A model generated the notes under the pieces. The model did no database searches. It was not told the DNA's origin and saw only the letters and a list, made by a program, of their open reading frames with translations. Source: Chloropicon primus (Eukaryota > Chlorophyta > Chloropicophyceae > Chloropicales > Chloropicaceae). Taken from it: a DNA stretch of 64,000 nt. Shown piece after piece: positions 18,308 through 28,768 of the stretch (positions are counted from its first letter, which is position 1; every line of letters starts with the position of its first letter). The position numbers and the translations under genes are program-made. The stretch covers positions 310,001 to 374,000 of the forward strand of contig CP060758.1 of assembly GCA_023205875.1 (NCBI GenBank), written 5' to 3'.

Positions 18308-20328
18308 ATGAGGCGTGCGACGTCTGCGAGGCAACTGCAGTGCCGCGCGGCGGCGACGGCGCGGGAGGTAACCTCGACTCGGGCGACGTGTCAGACACGT
18401 CGGTGTGCCAGGCGTGGCCGCGCGGGAGCGCCGCGAGCGTCCATCGGTGGCGTGGGGGGCGAGAGGTTCGACGGACCGTGGAGGGATGACGATGAGAACG
18501 TGCTCGGGGAGCAGGTTGATGTCCAGAAGTCACGTTCCCAGGGGGTTCGGGTTTGGGTTCTCACTTCGCCTCAGCGGTCTACCTTCGTCGCGGCGGAGGC
18601 GGAGGTCAAAGCATCCACCTCGGAGGTCTGGGAAGCGGTGAGGAGGTACGCGGTCTCGAGTTCTGCATCATCATCATCATCGTCATCATCATCTTCTTCT
18701 TCTTCTTCTTCTTCTTCTTCTCTCAAGCTCTCAAGCTCTCAAGCTCTCTCTCGTCTTGTTCTGACTCCTCCTTGCGCGTCTCTTGATCTCCTGTTCTCAG
18801 CTACGACAGCTACGACTCGTTCTTCCAGAACGTGGAGAGGTCCAGGGGGAATGGTAACGTTGTCTCGTTGGACTTGGCCCTTCAGTCGGTGTACTGGAGG
18901 GCCTCGGCGAGGGCCAGGCTCGCCATCCAGGAGCAGGAGGACTGGAAGGAGATCTCCTTCAACCAGATTGAGGGGGACTTCCAGTCCCTGCGGGGGCGCT
19001 GGGTGGTGGAGTCGAGGGGGAAGAGGACAATCCTGAGGCTGGAGATGGAAGTGGAGGACAAGGCGTACCTGCCGCGGGCTATTTCGGACCACATCATCCA
19101 CCAGGGCATTCCGAGCAACTTGAAGCAACTCGCGAAAAAGGTGGAGCTCACGGCCCTGACAGGCTTCGCTTACGACACGTCGAGTCCCTACCAGTATCTC
19201 GGCGTCTCCGAGGTTCCTCTGCCCTCGGCCCCGGCGCGTGGGGACGTCGCCGCCGCAGCGGGGGAGAGGGGCGTTTCCGTGGACGAGGGAGTTACGAACG
19301 AGGGGGTGACCACGGAAGGGGTCAAGGTTCACTTGAGGAAGTTGGATAACGACAGGTACATCCACAGCAGGGTTATCGCCTCAGTGGACATTACGGCCGA
19401 CAAGGAGAAGGTCTGGAAAACGCTGACAGACTACGACAACCTCCCGACGATCTTGCCCAACCTGGTTCACAGCAAAGCCATACGCACCAAGTACCTCCAG
19501 CAGGGGAGGCTGAAGCTGAGGCAGATAGCGTTCAAGGAGTTCATGTACCTTAAGTTTAGGGCGGAGGCGGTGTTGGACGTTCTCGAGAAGCCTTACAACG
19601 AGATTCAGTTCCAGTTGAGCAACGGCACGTTTGATAAGCTTCAAGGGAAGTTCGTGCTGCACAGTTGCTACGACGAGGAGCAGAAGGAGGTGAGGGGAAT
19701 GACGAGCCTCGTGTATGCCCTGGAGATCAGGATTCCCAAGGGAATACAGACCTTTGCCGTCTCTCCGCTGGTGGAGAAGTTCGCCTTTGAGGACGTGGCC
19801 AACAACGTTGCCCTCCTGAAGGCGCACATCGAGAACATTTCGGAGGAGGAAGAGTCGGGGTGTGACTACATCCGGCCGTCAACCTCGGCCCTCTCTTCCG
19901 ATTTCGAGGTGCTGAAGCTGGAGCTCAAGAGGACCTTTGGGGAGGCGAACAGGACGATGCCTAAGAAGGGGGAGTTCAGGTCAGCTGGCAGGTTTGACCT
20001 GGAGAAGGCTTGCTATGCCCACGGGGGGTTTCGGGTCGTGGCAGAGAAATTGGGTTGGAAGCTGCAGTACAAGCGGAAACCTAGGGATTACTGGCAGAAT
20101 TTCGACAACTTGCGCTCGGAAGTCACTGACTTCATACAGGGCCACAATCTCCCGCCGAAGGACTTTCCTTCGAGGCGGACTTTTATCGAGTATGACAGGA
20201 TGGACATCGTGAGGGCTTACACCAAGTGGGGTGGAGCCGCGGAGGTTGCGGGGCAGATGGGTCTCAGAACCTCCTCCACAAAGTCACAGAGCAGCTTGGA
20301 CTTTGATTTTTATGACCACAAGGATTAA
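18308..20328 (+). CDS. Plastid-targeted protein with two SRPBCC (START/COQ10-like) domains
   Basis: Exon 1 (18308-18645) and exon 2 (18801-20328) join within an AGC codon to about 621 residues. The first ATG at 18308 starts a serine/arginine-rich, acid-poor N-terminus (MRRATSARQLQCRAAATA) like a chloroplast transit peptide. Two lipid-binding-type SRPBCC domains follow: the first around VKASTSEVWEAVR plus YDSYDSFFQNVE, the second around VDITADKEKVWKTLTDYDNL ending AFEDVANNVALLKAHIE. Cyanobacterial and plant relatives bind hydrophobic ligands such as quinones or pigments. The last 130 residues (ACYAHGGFRVVAEKLGWKLQ) are unassigned. The intron holds CAT and TTC microsatellites (about 18664-18720). 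Confidence 0.85.
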
Positions 20329-20703
20329 CCGTCGTGTCTTGTTGTGATCTGATTTGCCTTATCCCTTAACTCTTAATCCTGATATGGATGGACACCACGG
20401 TGCTCTCTGTCACCAAGAAAAGGGGTAGAGATGTCCTAAGTCGGAGCGGAGCAGAGAAAGAGAGAAAGGGAGGGAGAGGGAGAGAGAGCTGCAAGAGGAC
20501 CTCTTCGATCCGCCACTATTGCGCTTGTTCTCCAAGATGTGGACTGGGAAGGGCCCGGTACTCCCTCGAGGTCTCGACTTTTGGTAGACCAAAGCTCAGA
20601 GAGGGAGCCTTGTTGTGTGGCCTCGTAGCACCTCGTTGCTTCTCGGGTAGACCGCGTACCATCTTTCTTTTGGTCCCTTTCGAGGTTGCAGTGGTGCATC
20701 ACG
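20329..20703. other. Gap before a small membrane-protein gene
   Basis: No gene is supported. A GA-rich tract lies at 20444-20490, and GAGGTCTCGACTTTTGGTAG at about 20569 faintly recalls the shared promoter element but is not clear enough to count. Confidence 0.4.
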
Positions 20704-21439
20704 ATGGTGCAGGAGGAGACGTATGTGGAGCACCGCATCTTTATGAACCCGGTACTGCAGCAAAGGAAGGCCTCCCTTTACAGTTGGTTCTGCGTCCAGC
20801 CCTATTTTTGCACGGAGTTTCCGGTGCAGTTGCAGGACAGCTTCACGGCAGCGGAGTGGAATAGCAAGATCATTGGACCACTGAACGAGATATCTCTGAT
20901 GATATTCCCGCCGCTCAGGCTTTTGATGTCCTTGGTGTTCATCCCTCTTGGACTCTTTCTGTGCGTTTTGACCAGGACTCTGCCAAGGTAAGGCAAAGGG
21001 AGCAAAGATCCCAGAGCATGGATCTCAGCGTCTCACACATCATCCCATCATCCCATCCCTGCGTCAGTGGAAGAAAAAAGCTAACTGCCGTTGTACTTGT
21101 CTCTCCGTGCCTGTCAGGCTGCTCATTATTCTGTTCTGCAGCATGGCTTTCTTGGGGCTTCTGAACGGGTTCCTGACAAGCACCGTGGTTGCTGATTTGT
21201 ACTTCCAGCGCCTCACCGTTTTCTTGAACGATTACTTTGCCGAAGAAAGGGATCTGCGCTTTGCCTTTATCACGTCTTCGAGCCGATCGGGAATGAGGCT
21301 TCGAGCTTCCTACTTGGGCACGGAAAGATACCTCAGCATCCGAAAGCGAAGGATCAGGCAAGAGCTGATCACGGATGAGATGATCGCAGTTGGCGTCGTC
21401 TCTCCTAACAACACATACTCCATCGCCCTTCCTGTCTGA
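20704..21439 (+). CDS. Small membrane protein of unknown function, two exons
   Basis: Exon 1 from the ATG at 20704 to 20987 and exon 2 from 21118 to 21439 join in an AGG codon (donor GTAAGG, acceptor CTGTCAG, intron 130 nt), giving about 201 residues. The splice joins two hydrophobic runs into a helical hairpin: LMSLVFIPLGLFLCVL, then LLIILFCSMAFLGLLNGFL. The N-terminal 80 residues are aromatic-rich (LYSWFCVQPYFCTEFPVQ), the C-terminal 90 basic and soluble. I do not recognise the family. Topology suggests an organelle or ER membrane protein with both ends on one side. Confidence 0.68.
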
Positions 21440-21696
21440 ACCAAACAACCATCGCCTTTGCCTTGGGTGATGCATCCATCCTAAACTCACTGTAAATCTA
21501 TGTCATCGTACACAAAGGAGGTTCCTGTCCTGTGGGAGGAACGAGCGAGAGAAAGAAAGGGAGAGAATCTTGCATCCTTGTCCTTCTCTCTCCCTCTCTC
21601 CGTGACTCACTCCTACCACCATTGCTCGTTGCGTTGCAGTGCGGCCTCTGATCATCCTCCATTTCCCGCCAGCTCTGAGGAACCCCCAGAGCAATC

Positions 21697-21878
21697 ATGA
21701 TGGCACGGGTGCAGGCGTGCTCGGGTCAGGGAGAGGCCAGACAGGTCACCAGGACCCGGCGACGGTTGACAAGCACATCGCCTCGTCCTCGACATCAACA
21801 CCTTGCAGAAAGGGACAACCGTGAACGACGACGACGTTTCACGCCAAGGTGAGTACCGACGGAAACAAAGTGCCATCA

Positions 21879-21909
<31 letters not shown>

Positions 21910-22437
21910 TGTGGTGTGCGTGGCGAAGGGCGCAGGATGTTTTGGGCGAGGGGTCTCGCACTTTGCTGACCGCGTTGTGATATTCATGACGAACTCGACA
22001 GGGGCTCCGAAAGGACAAAGTGCAAAGCCATCGCGCTTCCGAGTCAAGCCACTGAGTTGCTCCAGAGGTTGAGGACATTCGTGCCGGATCTCAGCGTACC
22101 TCAGGCATCATTCTGGACGGGTCAGTACTCAGCACGAGCTCAGTACGGGGTTGTGGCGGTCGTGGCGGTAGCTGTATCCGTCCTCCTGTTGAAGATCTTC
22201 CGGAAGGGTAAGGGGGAGGCCAAGTCGAAGCCTCCTGCTCAGGGTGGGCAAGTCAAGGAAGCGGAGTCTGTCGGCGGACCGAGCGAAAGCAAGGAACTTG
22301 GGGGCGGGCCAGTCAGTCTGGTCAATGGATTGCTTTTTGGGAACTTCTCTTCCCTGTCGTGGCTTCTCATTTTGGTTACCCTTCTCTTCGCTTCGTCCTT
22401 CCCTCGCAACCTGCTTGAAGATATTCTCATGACGTGA
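21697..22437 (+). CDS. Small basic membrane protein of unknown function, two exons
   Basis: Exon 1 begins at the ATG at 21697 (a second ATG follows immediately) and ends at 21848; exon 2 runs 22002-22437, joined in an AGG codon. The intron holds a CA microsatellite (about 21883-21909). The protein is about 195 residues: an arginine- and serine-rich N-terminus that could be a transit peptide, one hydrophobic helix (YGVVAVVAVAVSVLLLKIF), a hydrophilic linker, and a second helix (SLSWLLILVTLLFASSF). I do not recognise it. Frame and splice phase are consistent, but the N-terminal exon is less certain than the second. Confidence 0.55.
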
Positions 22438-22566
22438 GGGAGACTTGGGGACTGGCCTCCTGTGGATCAGAAGCAAACAATGGCTCAGCGGGGAGACTTA
22501 CAAATATTATATTGTACAAGTGTATGGATACACACAGCTTCTTTCATTCGCACGGGTTCCGGCCCT

Positions 22567-23535
22567 TCACTTCGCTGCTGGCCCCTCACTTCGTTCTCCA
22601 GCCGCCTCGGCAGGGGACTCAGCCTGGAGCCGAACGCAAAAGATCGGGAACTCCACGACAGTCTTCCCGATGAGATTGGCAGCCAAACTCTGGCCGAGAT
22701 CAAGCTCCGCCATCTCTTCTTGGTCGACCCTCTGCTTGTGGAGCGGCAGATACGCCTTGATCTTGTCCAGGCCCGCTTTGGTGTAAGCCTGAAGTTTGTG
22801 GTACTCGAGCGCGGCGTCCTTCCGCAGCGTCAGGTGGTCCAGCAGGACTTCCGACAGGATCGTCGTGTCGTCAACCCTGTCGTTGTCGAAGAAGAAGAAT
22901 CGAGCCAAGTCCAGTATCGAGATCGAGTCAGCTCATTTGCCCTCCAGTCTGTTCGGCGCAGAGCAGCGCAGCAAAATCAAAGTCATTTCCACTTACCTTT
23001 GGTCGATGAAGGCGCCCTCCACCGAGTCGAACCGCCATTGGACCCTCCAGTACAGCCTGTCCTTCCCCCTGTGGTAGAACGTGCTGTTCTCTTTCCGCCT
23101 CTCCATCCCGGGCTGGAGGAAAAGCAGCCGCACGCCCCGCTTCCTCGCCTGGAACCGCAGAGTTTTCATGAAGTGAGGGAGGTTGTTCTCCTTCCTCGGT
23201 GGGATGGGGCGCGACCTCCGTGCCACGTCCCTCACCCGCTTCACGTCATCCAAGAAGGAGATGTCGGAAAACATTTCCCGATCCCCCAGCTTGTCCATCG
23301 GCTTGTATTGGGTCCTGTCCCTCACACCCGTGCACCCGGTCCTCTCCTTGTGAGCCTTCACGCACTTCAAGCTGCAAGTTCTCAGGCCGCACGCAGGACA
23401 CTTGTACTTGAACTCCTCCACTCCGCACTCCTCACACACGAGATCCTCCCCTCCCCCTGGCCCCTCCTCTCCAGCCTCCTCCCTCTGCTCCTCTGCAGGA
23501 GAACGCCAACGTGGCCCCTCCTCTGTCATCGCCAT
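22567..23535 (-). CDS. ZNHIT6: Box C/D snoRNP assembly protein BCD1 (ZNHIT6 family)
   Basis: Exon 1 (23535-22997) and exon 2 (22876-22567) join in an AGG codon across a 120-nt GT-AG intron, giving about 282 residues. A zf-HIT finger lies near the N-terminus: CEECGVEEFKYKCPACGLRT followed by CSLKCVKAHKERTGC, the eight-ligand treble-clef pattern. The region after it (RDRTQYKPMDKLGDREMFSD, SFLDDVKRVRDVARR) is diagnostic of BCD1 rather than other HIT-finger proteins. BCD1 helps assemble NOP58-containing box C/D snoRNPs in the nucleus. It is head to head with the ULK4-like kinase gene. Confidence 0.88.
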
Positions 23536-24001
23536 GACGCGCGCGCGCGCGCGAGAGAGAGATCAATCGAAAGCTCGCGGGACAGACTTTCGATCTACGC
23601 AACGCTTCCCTCCGTGGCGTCTTCGCCCCCTCCCCCAAGCGTCTCGTCCTTCTCCTTCCGCCGCGCGATCGATCGCGCGATCGCTGCAGAGCTTTGGATG
23701 ATCCGATTTGCTCCGCGAGTTTCAAACGAAACGGAGAGCAGCTCGCGCGCGATCGCGATCGATCGGAGGGAGGGCGGGCGAGGGCGGGCGAGGGGTGGGG
23801 ACAAGGGCGGGAGGGGTTGGATCGCGGGAAGCTTCGCCTCTTGGTCTTTCGGTAGACCTCTCGGTTGAAGATTTTGACCCAGGGACGGGCACGGAACACG
23901 GGAACGGAGGATCGACCGACAGAGGGGACGGTGGTTGGAGCGCGGGGGTCGGTGGTGGTGTTGCGGGGCAGCCGGCGAGTGGCTCGTGAGGGTGCGGCAG
24001 G
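23536..24001. other. Divergent promoter region of BCD1 and the ULK4-like kinase
   Basis: No gene is supported. It contains a CG-rich alternating run (23539-23552), several CGATCG palindromes (about 23666-23680 and 23750-23764) and the looser shared element copy D at 23827-23888. Confidence 0.45.
23827..23888 (+). promoter_or_regulatory. Shared upstream element, copy D (before the ULK4-like kinase)
   Basis: GGAAGCTTCGCCTCTTGGTC, then TTTCGGTAGACCTCTCGGTT, then TTTTGACCCAGGGACGG. The order and spacing match copies A-C and the first half matches copy E (31861-31911) closely. It ends 113 bases before the ATG at 24002, farther than the others. Confidence 0.45.
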
Positions 24002-27000
24002 ATGAACAACTTTCACATCTATGAGGTCGTCGGCAGGAGCAAGCACTCCGTGGTGTACAAAGGTCGCCAGAAGAAAACGATACAGTACTATGGGGTGAAG
24101 AGCGTGGACAAGTGTCAGAGGCCTTACATACTCCAGGAGGTGAAGATCCTTCACTCTGTGAAGCATCCGAACGTGATGGGGTTCTACTCGTGGTACGAGA
24201 CGACGAACCACCTTTGGCTTATACTGGAGTACTGCGTCGGTGGCGACCTCCTCACGCTCTTGAGGCAGGACAGAAAACTCCCCGAGACGTCTATTCACGA
24301 CTTTGGGAGGGATCTCCTTTCGGCCTTGCACGCGCTGCACTCGAACGGGATCGTGCACTGCGACTTGAAGCCATCGAACATCCTGCTGGACGAGAACGGG
24401 AGGGTGAAGCTCGGGGGTTTTGGCCTGGCGAGGACGGTCGCGGATATTGTTCACAAGCATCAGTCGAAGCCTTCGTCCTTGCACGAGAAGAACAGGAGGG
24501 GGACACCTTGCTACATGGCGCCGGAGCTGCTCAGGGGGGACGTCAGCTGCCATTCTTTCGCCTCGGATGTCTGGGCCCTCGGGTGTATTTTGTACGAGTG
24601 CGCGGTGGGCCAGCCTCCGTTTGTATCAAGCTCTCTCAACGCTCTGGTGGACGCCATTCTGCACAAGGAGGTGCACCTTCCTCCTAACCTCAGCGACGGC
24701 TTCAGGGACCTCTTGCGGCGGTGCTTTCAGAAGGACCCGGTGCAGCGGATTGGCTGGAAGGAGATCATGTCGCACCCTTTTTGGAAGACCAACCTCCCGT
24801 TCGAGAAGATACCAAACCAGGGCATCTTCCTGGAGGTGTTGAAGGGCTGCGGGTATTCTGCCGATCACGGGCCTGCGTGCGAGAAGGAGCTTGCTCCTAT
24901 CTCTAGCGACGAGGGAAAGGAGAACAGGGATTTGGTCCCAATCAACGGGAAAATGAAGGAGGACAGGGCGAACGTCCTGAGGCTTTCAAGGATCGCGAAG
25001 AAGAACCTCCAGAGCGAGGGTGTAGATTATGGTAGCATATCAAACGATGACTCAAGCGACGTGAAGCTTGATAGCGCGGATACAGAGCTTGACTTCACGG
25101 AAGAGTCGACCCTGGTCCCAGCAGACAAGGCATTCCCATGCGAAGCGGAGAGCAGCACAAGTGCGGACTCCAACGCGGACCCGAGGGATGGGGAGGGGGA
25201 AGAGGAATCATTTGACATGCATCTGGAGTCAACTGCGGGGTCGAAAGCGGATGGCCGAAAGAGAGCAATAGACAGGGAGCTCTCTTCAAGTGCTTTGGAC
25301 GAGCGGTCGGCGAATGGCGACGGCGGGGAACCCGTTGATTTGCCGAATTCCATCAATCACAACCACCTGAAGGACATGAATTCAACAGAGCTTGCGTTTC
25401 ATTCGTCCGACTTGCTTGTGAAGCCCATTGTTGGGAACAGGAGAATCGAGAAGAAGCATGAGTTCCAGTGGGACGCCATCATGCTGCCGTTTGAGCCCGT
25501 GACTCTTCAAGAGATGCTTGAGCTGGACCAGGAGAGCCTCGAGAGCTTTCTGTCGATTATCTACAAGACGGTAGCTTCCTCCTCGAGTGTGAGCGAAAGG
25601 CTGAACGCCCTTGCGTACTTCGGGGGCCTGTGCAAGGACAGCAACTCTGCGAATATCCTCATAAACTCTTCGCTGCTGCACATGTTCGTAACAAAGCTGA
25701 GGGGCACCAAAGTTGCGAACTTGAAGACCTACTTTGCTTACGTCATAGGGACCCTGATCAGGCATGCAACTTTCATCGGTGAGGATGTGCCGAAATCGGG
25801 AATTATTGACGCGTTGACAGAATCGGTGCGGGACAAAAGCGAGGTCGTGAGAAGGAAGTCCATGGCAGCACTGGGGGAGCTGCTATTTTACGTCGTCACG
25901 CAGGAGCAGGAAGAGACTGAGGGGGAAAGTCAGAAGCCAGCATGGTATGTTCCCAATGGAACCATCACGACCATATTTAGGCTGCTGAGAAACGTGGAAG
26001 ATCCCGTGACCCAGCATTATGCCGTGAAAACGTTGGAGAACATCTTCAGCATCGGCGGGGAGTGGGCTCTGCGCCTGGGCACCAGTGAGACCGCCTTGAG
26101 CCTTGTCCACATCTGCTTGAACGCGAAGAGCGAGCACGTTAAAGTGACAGCAAGCTCTGCTCTCGCCAGGCTGTACCGGTGTAACACTGATAAAGCTCAG
26201 ATGATAACCGATAAGATCGGCATGAGGGTGATCGTCGGATTTTTGAAGGAAGGGAACGCGAAGGTTCAGCAGCACTTTGGAAGCATCTTCATCCTGGCGC
26301 TAGCGAGCGTCAGCAACAAAAGCAAGAATGCTCTCTCGGACGAACAGCATCTCGCAAATACCCTGATGGGCTTGCTTGATCACGCCTCAAACGTAGTCTG
26401 TGGCAAAGCAATTATCAGTATCGTCGAGATTTCCAAGCTTCAGGTGCAGTGGTTCATACAGATGTCCAATGCCAAACTTATTGGGATCTTGGAAAGGCTC
26501 AGCAGGGTTCAAGATGCCTATCTATCGCACAGCATTGCTTTCTTCCAGGCCAGCATGCCCGATATCATTGAAAGGCTAGTCACTCAGATATCGAGCGGCG
26601 TCGAAAAGCTCTGTGGGAGGAGGAGCTCAGCGCAGAGGAACAGGACGTACCAAAGCTCTTCCTTGTCGTCGCTGAGCCAGGAGACAAACCTTGGGTGCAA
26701 AGCATTCCTTGCTGTTGTGGCATCCTCGCATTTCTGCTTGGCTTGCGCGGGAAGGAATGCCGTGCCAGCATTAGTAGAAATGGTTCAGAAGCTTCAAAAG
26801 GGGCCTGATACCCTCGTTGCTGACATCAGGGGCACCATCTTCACCATCCTAGAAGCGATGAGCCAGCATGGGGACATTCTCTTGTCCAACCCGGAGGATG
26901 TCCTCGAAAGTCTCTTTCCCATGCTCTCGTTCTTCATGATCAACTCGCAGTCAGGGGACACCAGGTTTCTGTGCGCGAAGATGCTTTGCGATATGGTGCT

Positions 27001-27595
27001 CTTCTACATTTCAGAGGTTTACGGGGGCATGGAGCTCTCTGGATCTGCAGAGCAAGCAAAGTGCCACCAGATCGATGGGTTGCTGCATGGGCAGATAAGG
27101 GAGTCCATACTCCCGAGTCTTCCGGCGCTTTTGGAGGACGAGGATCCCATTCCTTTGTACTCCCTGAAGATGCTGATTGCAATCCTCGACTTTGATGCCG
27201 ACCTCGCGGAGAAGGTGGCGGACCTAGGGCTCCTCTCGAGTTTCATTTCCTTTCTGTCGTTGGATCACCCGAACAACAACGTGCACAATCTGAGGCTCTG
27301 CAAAACTATGGTGGGCACTGCTGTGGTTCCTTTGGAGGAGTTGCTGAGCCATGGCGTTGTCGAGAAGGCCGCTTCTGTGTTGTCCTATACGTGCGAGAAC
27401 ATGGTGGAGGCCTTCATGGAGCCTTCGCTGGAGTTGTGTTTTGCCATCGTAGAAAGGGCCGTCAGGGAGGGAAGGAGGGAAGCTCTGGAGACCCTGGCGG
27501 GCACCTGCATGCAGAAAATCAAGCTGCTGGGGAAGCACTCCGATTTGGGCGTGTCCGAGCTCGCTGGCAAGTGCGTAAGCTTGCTCCAGGCTTGA
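24002..27595 (+). CDS. RUNKEL/ULK4-family protein, predicted pseudokinase with HEAT/armadillo-type tail
   Basis: This is a 1197-residue single-exon gene. The N-terminal 260 residues match the plant RUNKEL and animal ULK4 kinase domain (MNNFHIYEVVGRSKHSVVYK, YGVKSVDK with the VAIK-type lysine, VHCDLKPSNILLDENG). The DFG aspartate is replaced: LGGFGLAR, with GGT at 24416-24418. ULK4 is known as a pseudokinase that binds ATP without needing Mg2+. The rest is alpha-solenoid (for example AVKTLENIFSIGGEWALRLG). RUNKEL acts at the phragmoplast in plant cytokinesis; ULK4 acts in ciliogenesis. Which role applies here is open. Confidence 0.9.
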   Translation: MNNFHIYEVVGRSKHSVVYKGRQKKTIQYYGVKSVDKCQRPYILQEVKILHSVKHPNVMGFYSWYETTNHLWLILEYCVGGDLLTLLRQDRKLPETSIHDFGRDLLSALHALHSNGIVHCDLKPSNILLDENGRVKLGGFGLARTVADIVHKHQSKPSSLHEKNRRGTPCYMAPELLRGDVSCHSFASDVWALGCILYECAVGQPPFVSSSLNALVDAILHKEVHLPPNLSDGFRDLLRRCFQKDPVQRIGWKEIMSHPFWKTNLPFEKIPNQGIFLEVLKGCGYSADHGPACEKELAPISSDEGKENRDLVPINGKMKEDRANVLRLSRIAKKNLQSEGVDYGSISNDDSSDVKLDSADTELDFTEESTLVPADKAFPCEAESSTSADSNADPRDGEGEEESFDMHLESTAGSKADGRKRAIDRELSSSALDERSANGDGGEPVDLPNSINHNHLKDMNSTELAFHSSDLLVKPIVGNRRIEKKHEFQWDAIMLPFEPVTLQEMLELDQESLESFLSIIYKTVASSSSVSERLNALAYFGGLCKDSNSANILINSSLLHMFVTKLRGTKVANLKTYFAYVIGTLIRHATFIGEDVPKSGIIDALTESVRDKSEVVRRKSMAALGELLFYVVTQEQEETEGESQKPAWYVPNGTITTIFRLLRNVEDPVTQHYAVKTLENIFSIGGEWALRLGTSETALSLVHICLNAKSEHVKVTASSALARLYRCNTDKAQMITDKIGMRVIVGFLKEGNAKVQQHFGSIFILALASVSNKSKNALSDEQHLANTLMGLLDHASNVVCGKAIISIVEISKLQVQWFIQMSNAKLIGILERLSRVQDAYLSHSIAFFQASMPDIIERLVTQISSGVEKLCGRRSSAQRNRTYQSSSLSSLSQETNLGCKAFLAVVASSHFCLACAGRNAVPALVEMVQKLQKGPDTLVADIRGTIFTILEAMSQHGDILLSNPEDVLESLFPMLSFFMINSQSGDTRFLCAKMLCDMVLFYISEVYGGMELSGSAEQAKCHQIDGLLHGQIRESILPSLPALLEDEDPIPLYSLKMLIAILDFDADLAEKVADLGLLSSFISFLSLDHPNNNVHNLRLCKTMVGTAVVPLEELLSHGVVEKAASVLSYTCENMVEAFMEPSLELCFAIVERAVREGRREALETLAGTCMQKIKLLGKHSDLGVSELAGKCVSLLQA

Positions 27596-27760
27596 GGCCT
27601 CATTCCGGGGGAGAAAGCTTTCACTGGGCGCGCGAGAAGTGGCGGGCAAGGCGCAAGGATCGCCCCCGTGTACGCAAAGGGAGGTAATGATGAATGGCGT
27701 TGCACTATCATGCGACTGTTTTGTCAAAAAAAAAGTTTTCGATGTGAATTATTTGGTTTG

Positions 27761-28102
27761 TTACTTTTTCCCTTTCCCGCTCGTCTTGCCTTTTCCTTTC
27801 TTTGGAAGCAAGCCCCTTCTTGCCAGATACTGTTTCTTGAGTGAGAACGCAAAGTTCAGCAGAATATCGTCCTCATCGACGACCTGAGACGCAAAGTGCC
27901 TCGCCACCGCAGGCACGAGCTCCTCCTTGCTGTCGACCCCGCCGCTCAAGTTGAACGCTCTGCGATACTTCTTCAGCGTCGGCATCTCGAGCTTGGACAA
28001 GTCCACCCTCGGCTGGTTTCGCCTCGAGGAACGAGATATGCCGAGATACTGAGGCGAAAAAGCAGGGGAGGCAGGACCAAAGATCACGCTTGCGTCAGTC
28101 AT
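27761..28102 (-). CDS. SAP30-like Sin3-binding protein (histone deacetylase complex subunit)
   Basis: The ATG at 28102 gives 113 residues. The core PRVDLSKLEMPTLKKYRRAF and the later DSKEELVPAVARHFASQVVD match the Sin3-binding domain of SAP30, in the short form seen in plants (VDLSKLE, KYWRHFNL, SKEQL, RHFMSQ). The C-terminus is a lysine/glycine tail (KKGKGKTSGKGKK). SAP30 bridges Sin3 and HDAC in transcriptional repression. It converges on the ULK4-like gene and is divergent from the YgfZ-like gene. Confidence is good despite the small size because the motif order is exact. Confidence 0.8.
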   Translation of the reverse strand: MTDASVIFGPASPAFSPQYLGISRSSRRNQPRVDLSKLEMPTLKKYRRAFNLSGGVDSKEELVPAVARHFASQVVDEDDILLNFAFSLKKQYLARRGLLPKKGKGKTSGKGKK

Positions 28103-28768
28103 CGCTTTTCTTCCTTCATCACAAGAATCTCCAAACTGCCAAAAGGGAAGGAGGCGGTTTCATCTCTCACGAGAGTCGTGCTTGCTTTGCTTACCTCCTC
28201 GTCCTCTTCGTTTCCATTCACCAGCTTGGCGACCACAGGACGTCGGGTGCGCATGATTCCTCCCTTGGTGACACCACTCTCTCCCCTCGAAGTAAAAAAA
28301 AAAGAAATACAGTTTCCCCTCCCCCTTTCCTCTAGGAGTCACCCACACCCACCAAATCCCCTATCCCCTTGCGACTGCGTGTTCTGGAACGATTCGAAAA
28401 GAAAAGATGGAAACACGACAAACTGGACGTCTTACTCGATTTATCGATGCCTCTCCCCCCTCCCCCCTGTCCCCTTCTCCCCTCAGAGTCTTCCACCCAC
28501 CACCGATGCACCTCTCCTCTCCTCTCCTCTCCTCTCCTCTCCTCTCCTCTCGCGTCGCGATTTCATTCCCCTCGGCCGTCAATGGATGAGGCTTGGCGGA
28601 GCGGCACGAGGAAGGCGCACAAGGGGGCGCACAAGGAGAGGAGAAGGGCATCCGGGACGCATCGGTGACGGTAATCGACCGATTCGTCATTCTCATCGCT
28701 TTCCACTTTCATCTTGCGCTCGAAAAGAGGGAGAAACTTGTGCAGAGTTGCAGTTCCCTTCCCCGTGG
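28103..28768. other. Intergenic region between SAP30 and the YgfZ-like gene
   Basis: No gene is supported. A CCTCT pentanucleotide tract lies at about 28511-28552, and C-rich runs at 28317-28330 and 28450-28485. The long frame reading through here upstream of 28769 is low-complexity and lacks a plausible start. Confidence 0.45.

Noticed and set aside
27896-28768. Long upstream extension of the YgfZ-like frame
   Set aside because: Low-complexity, crosses the SAP30 gene and CCTCT repeat; the ATG at 28769 with a transit peptide is a better start.
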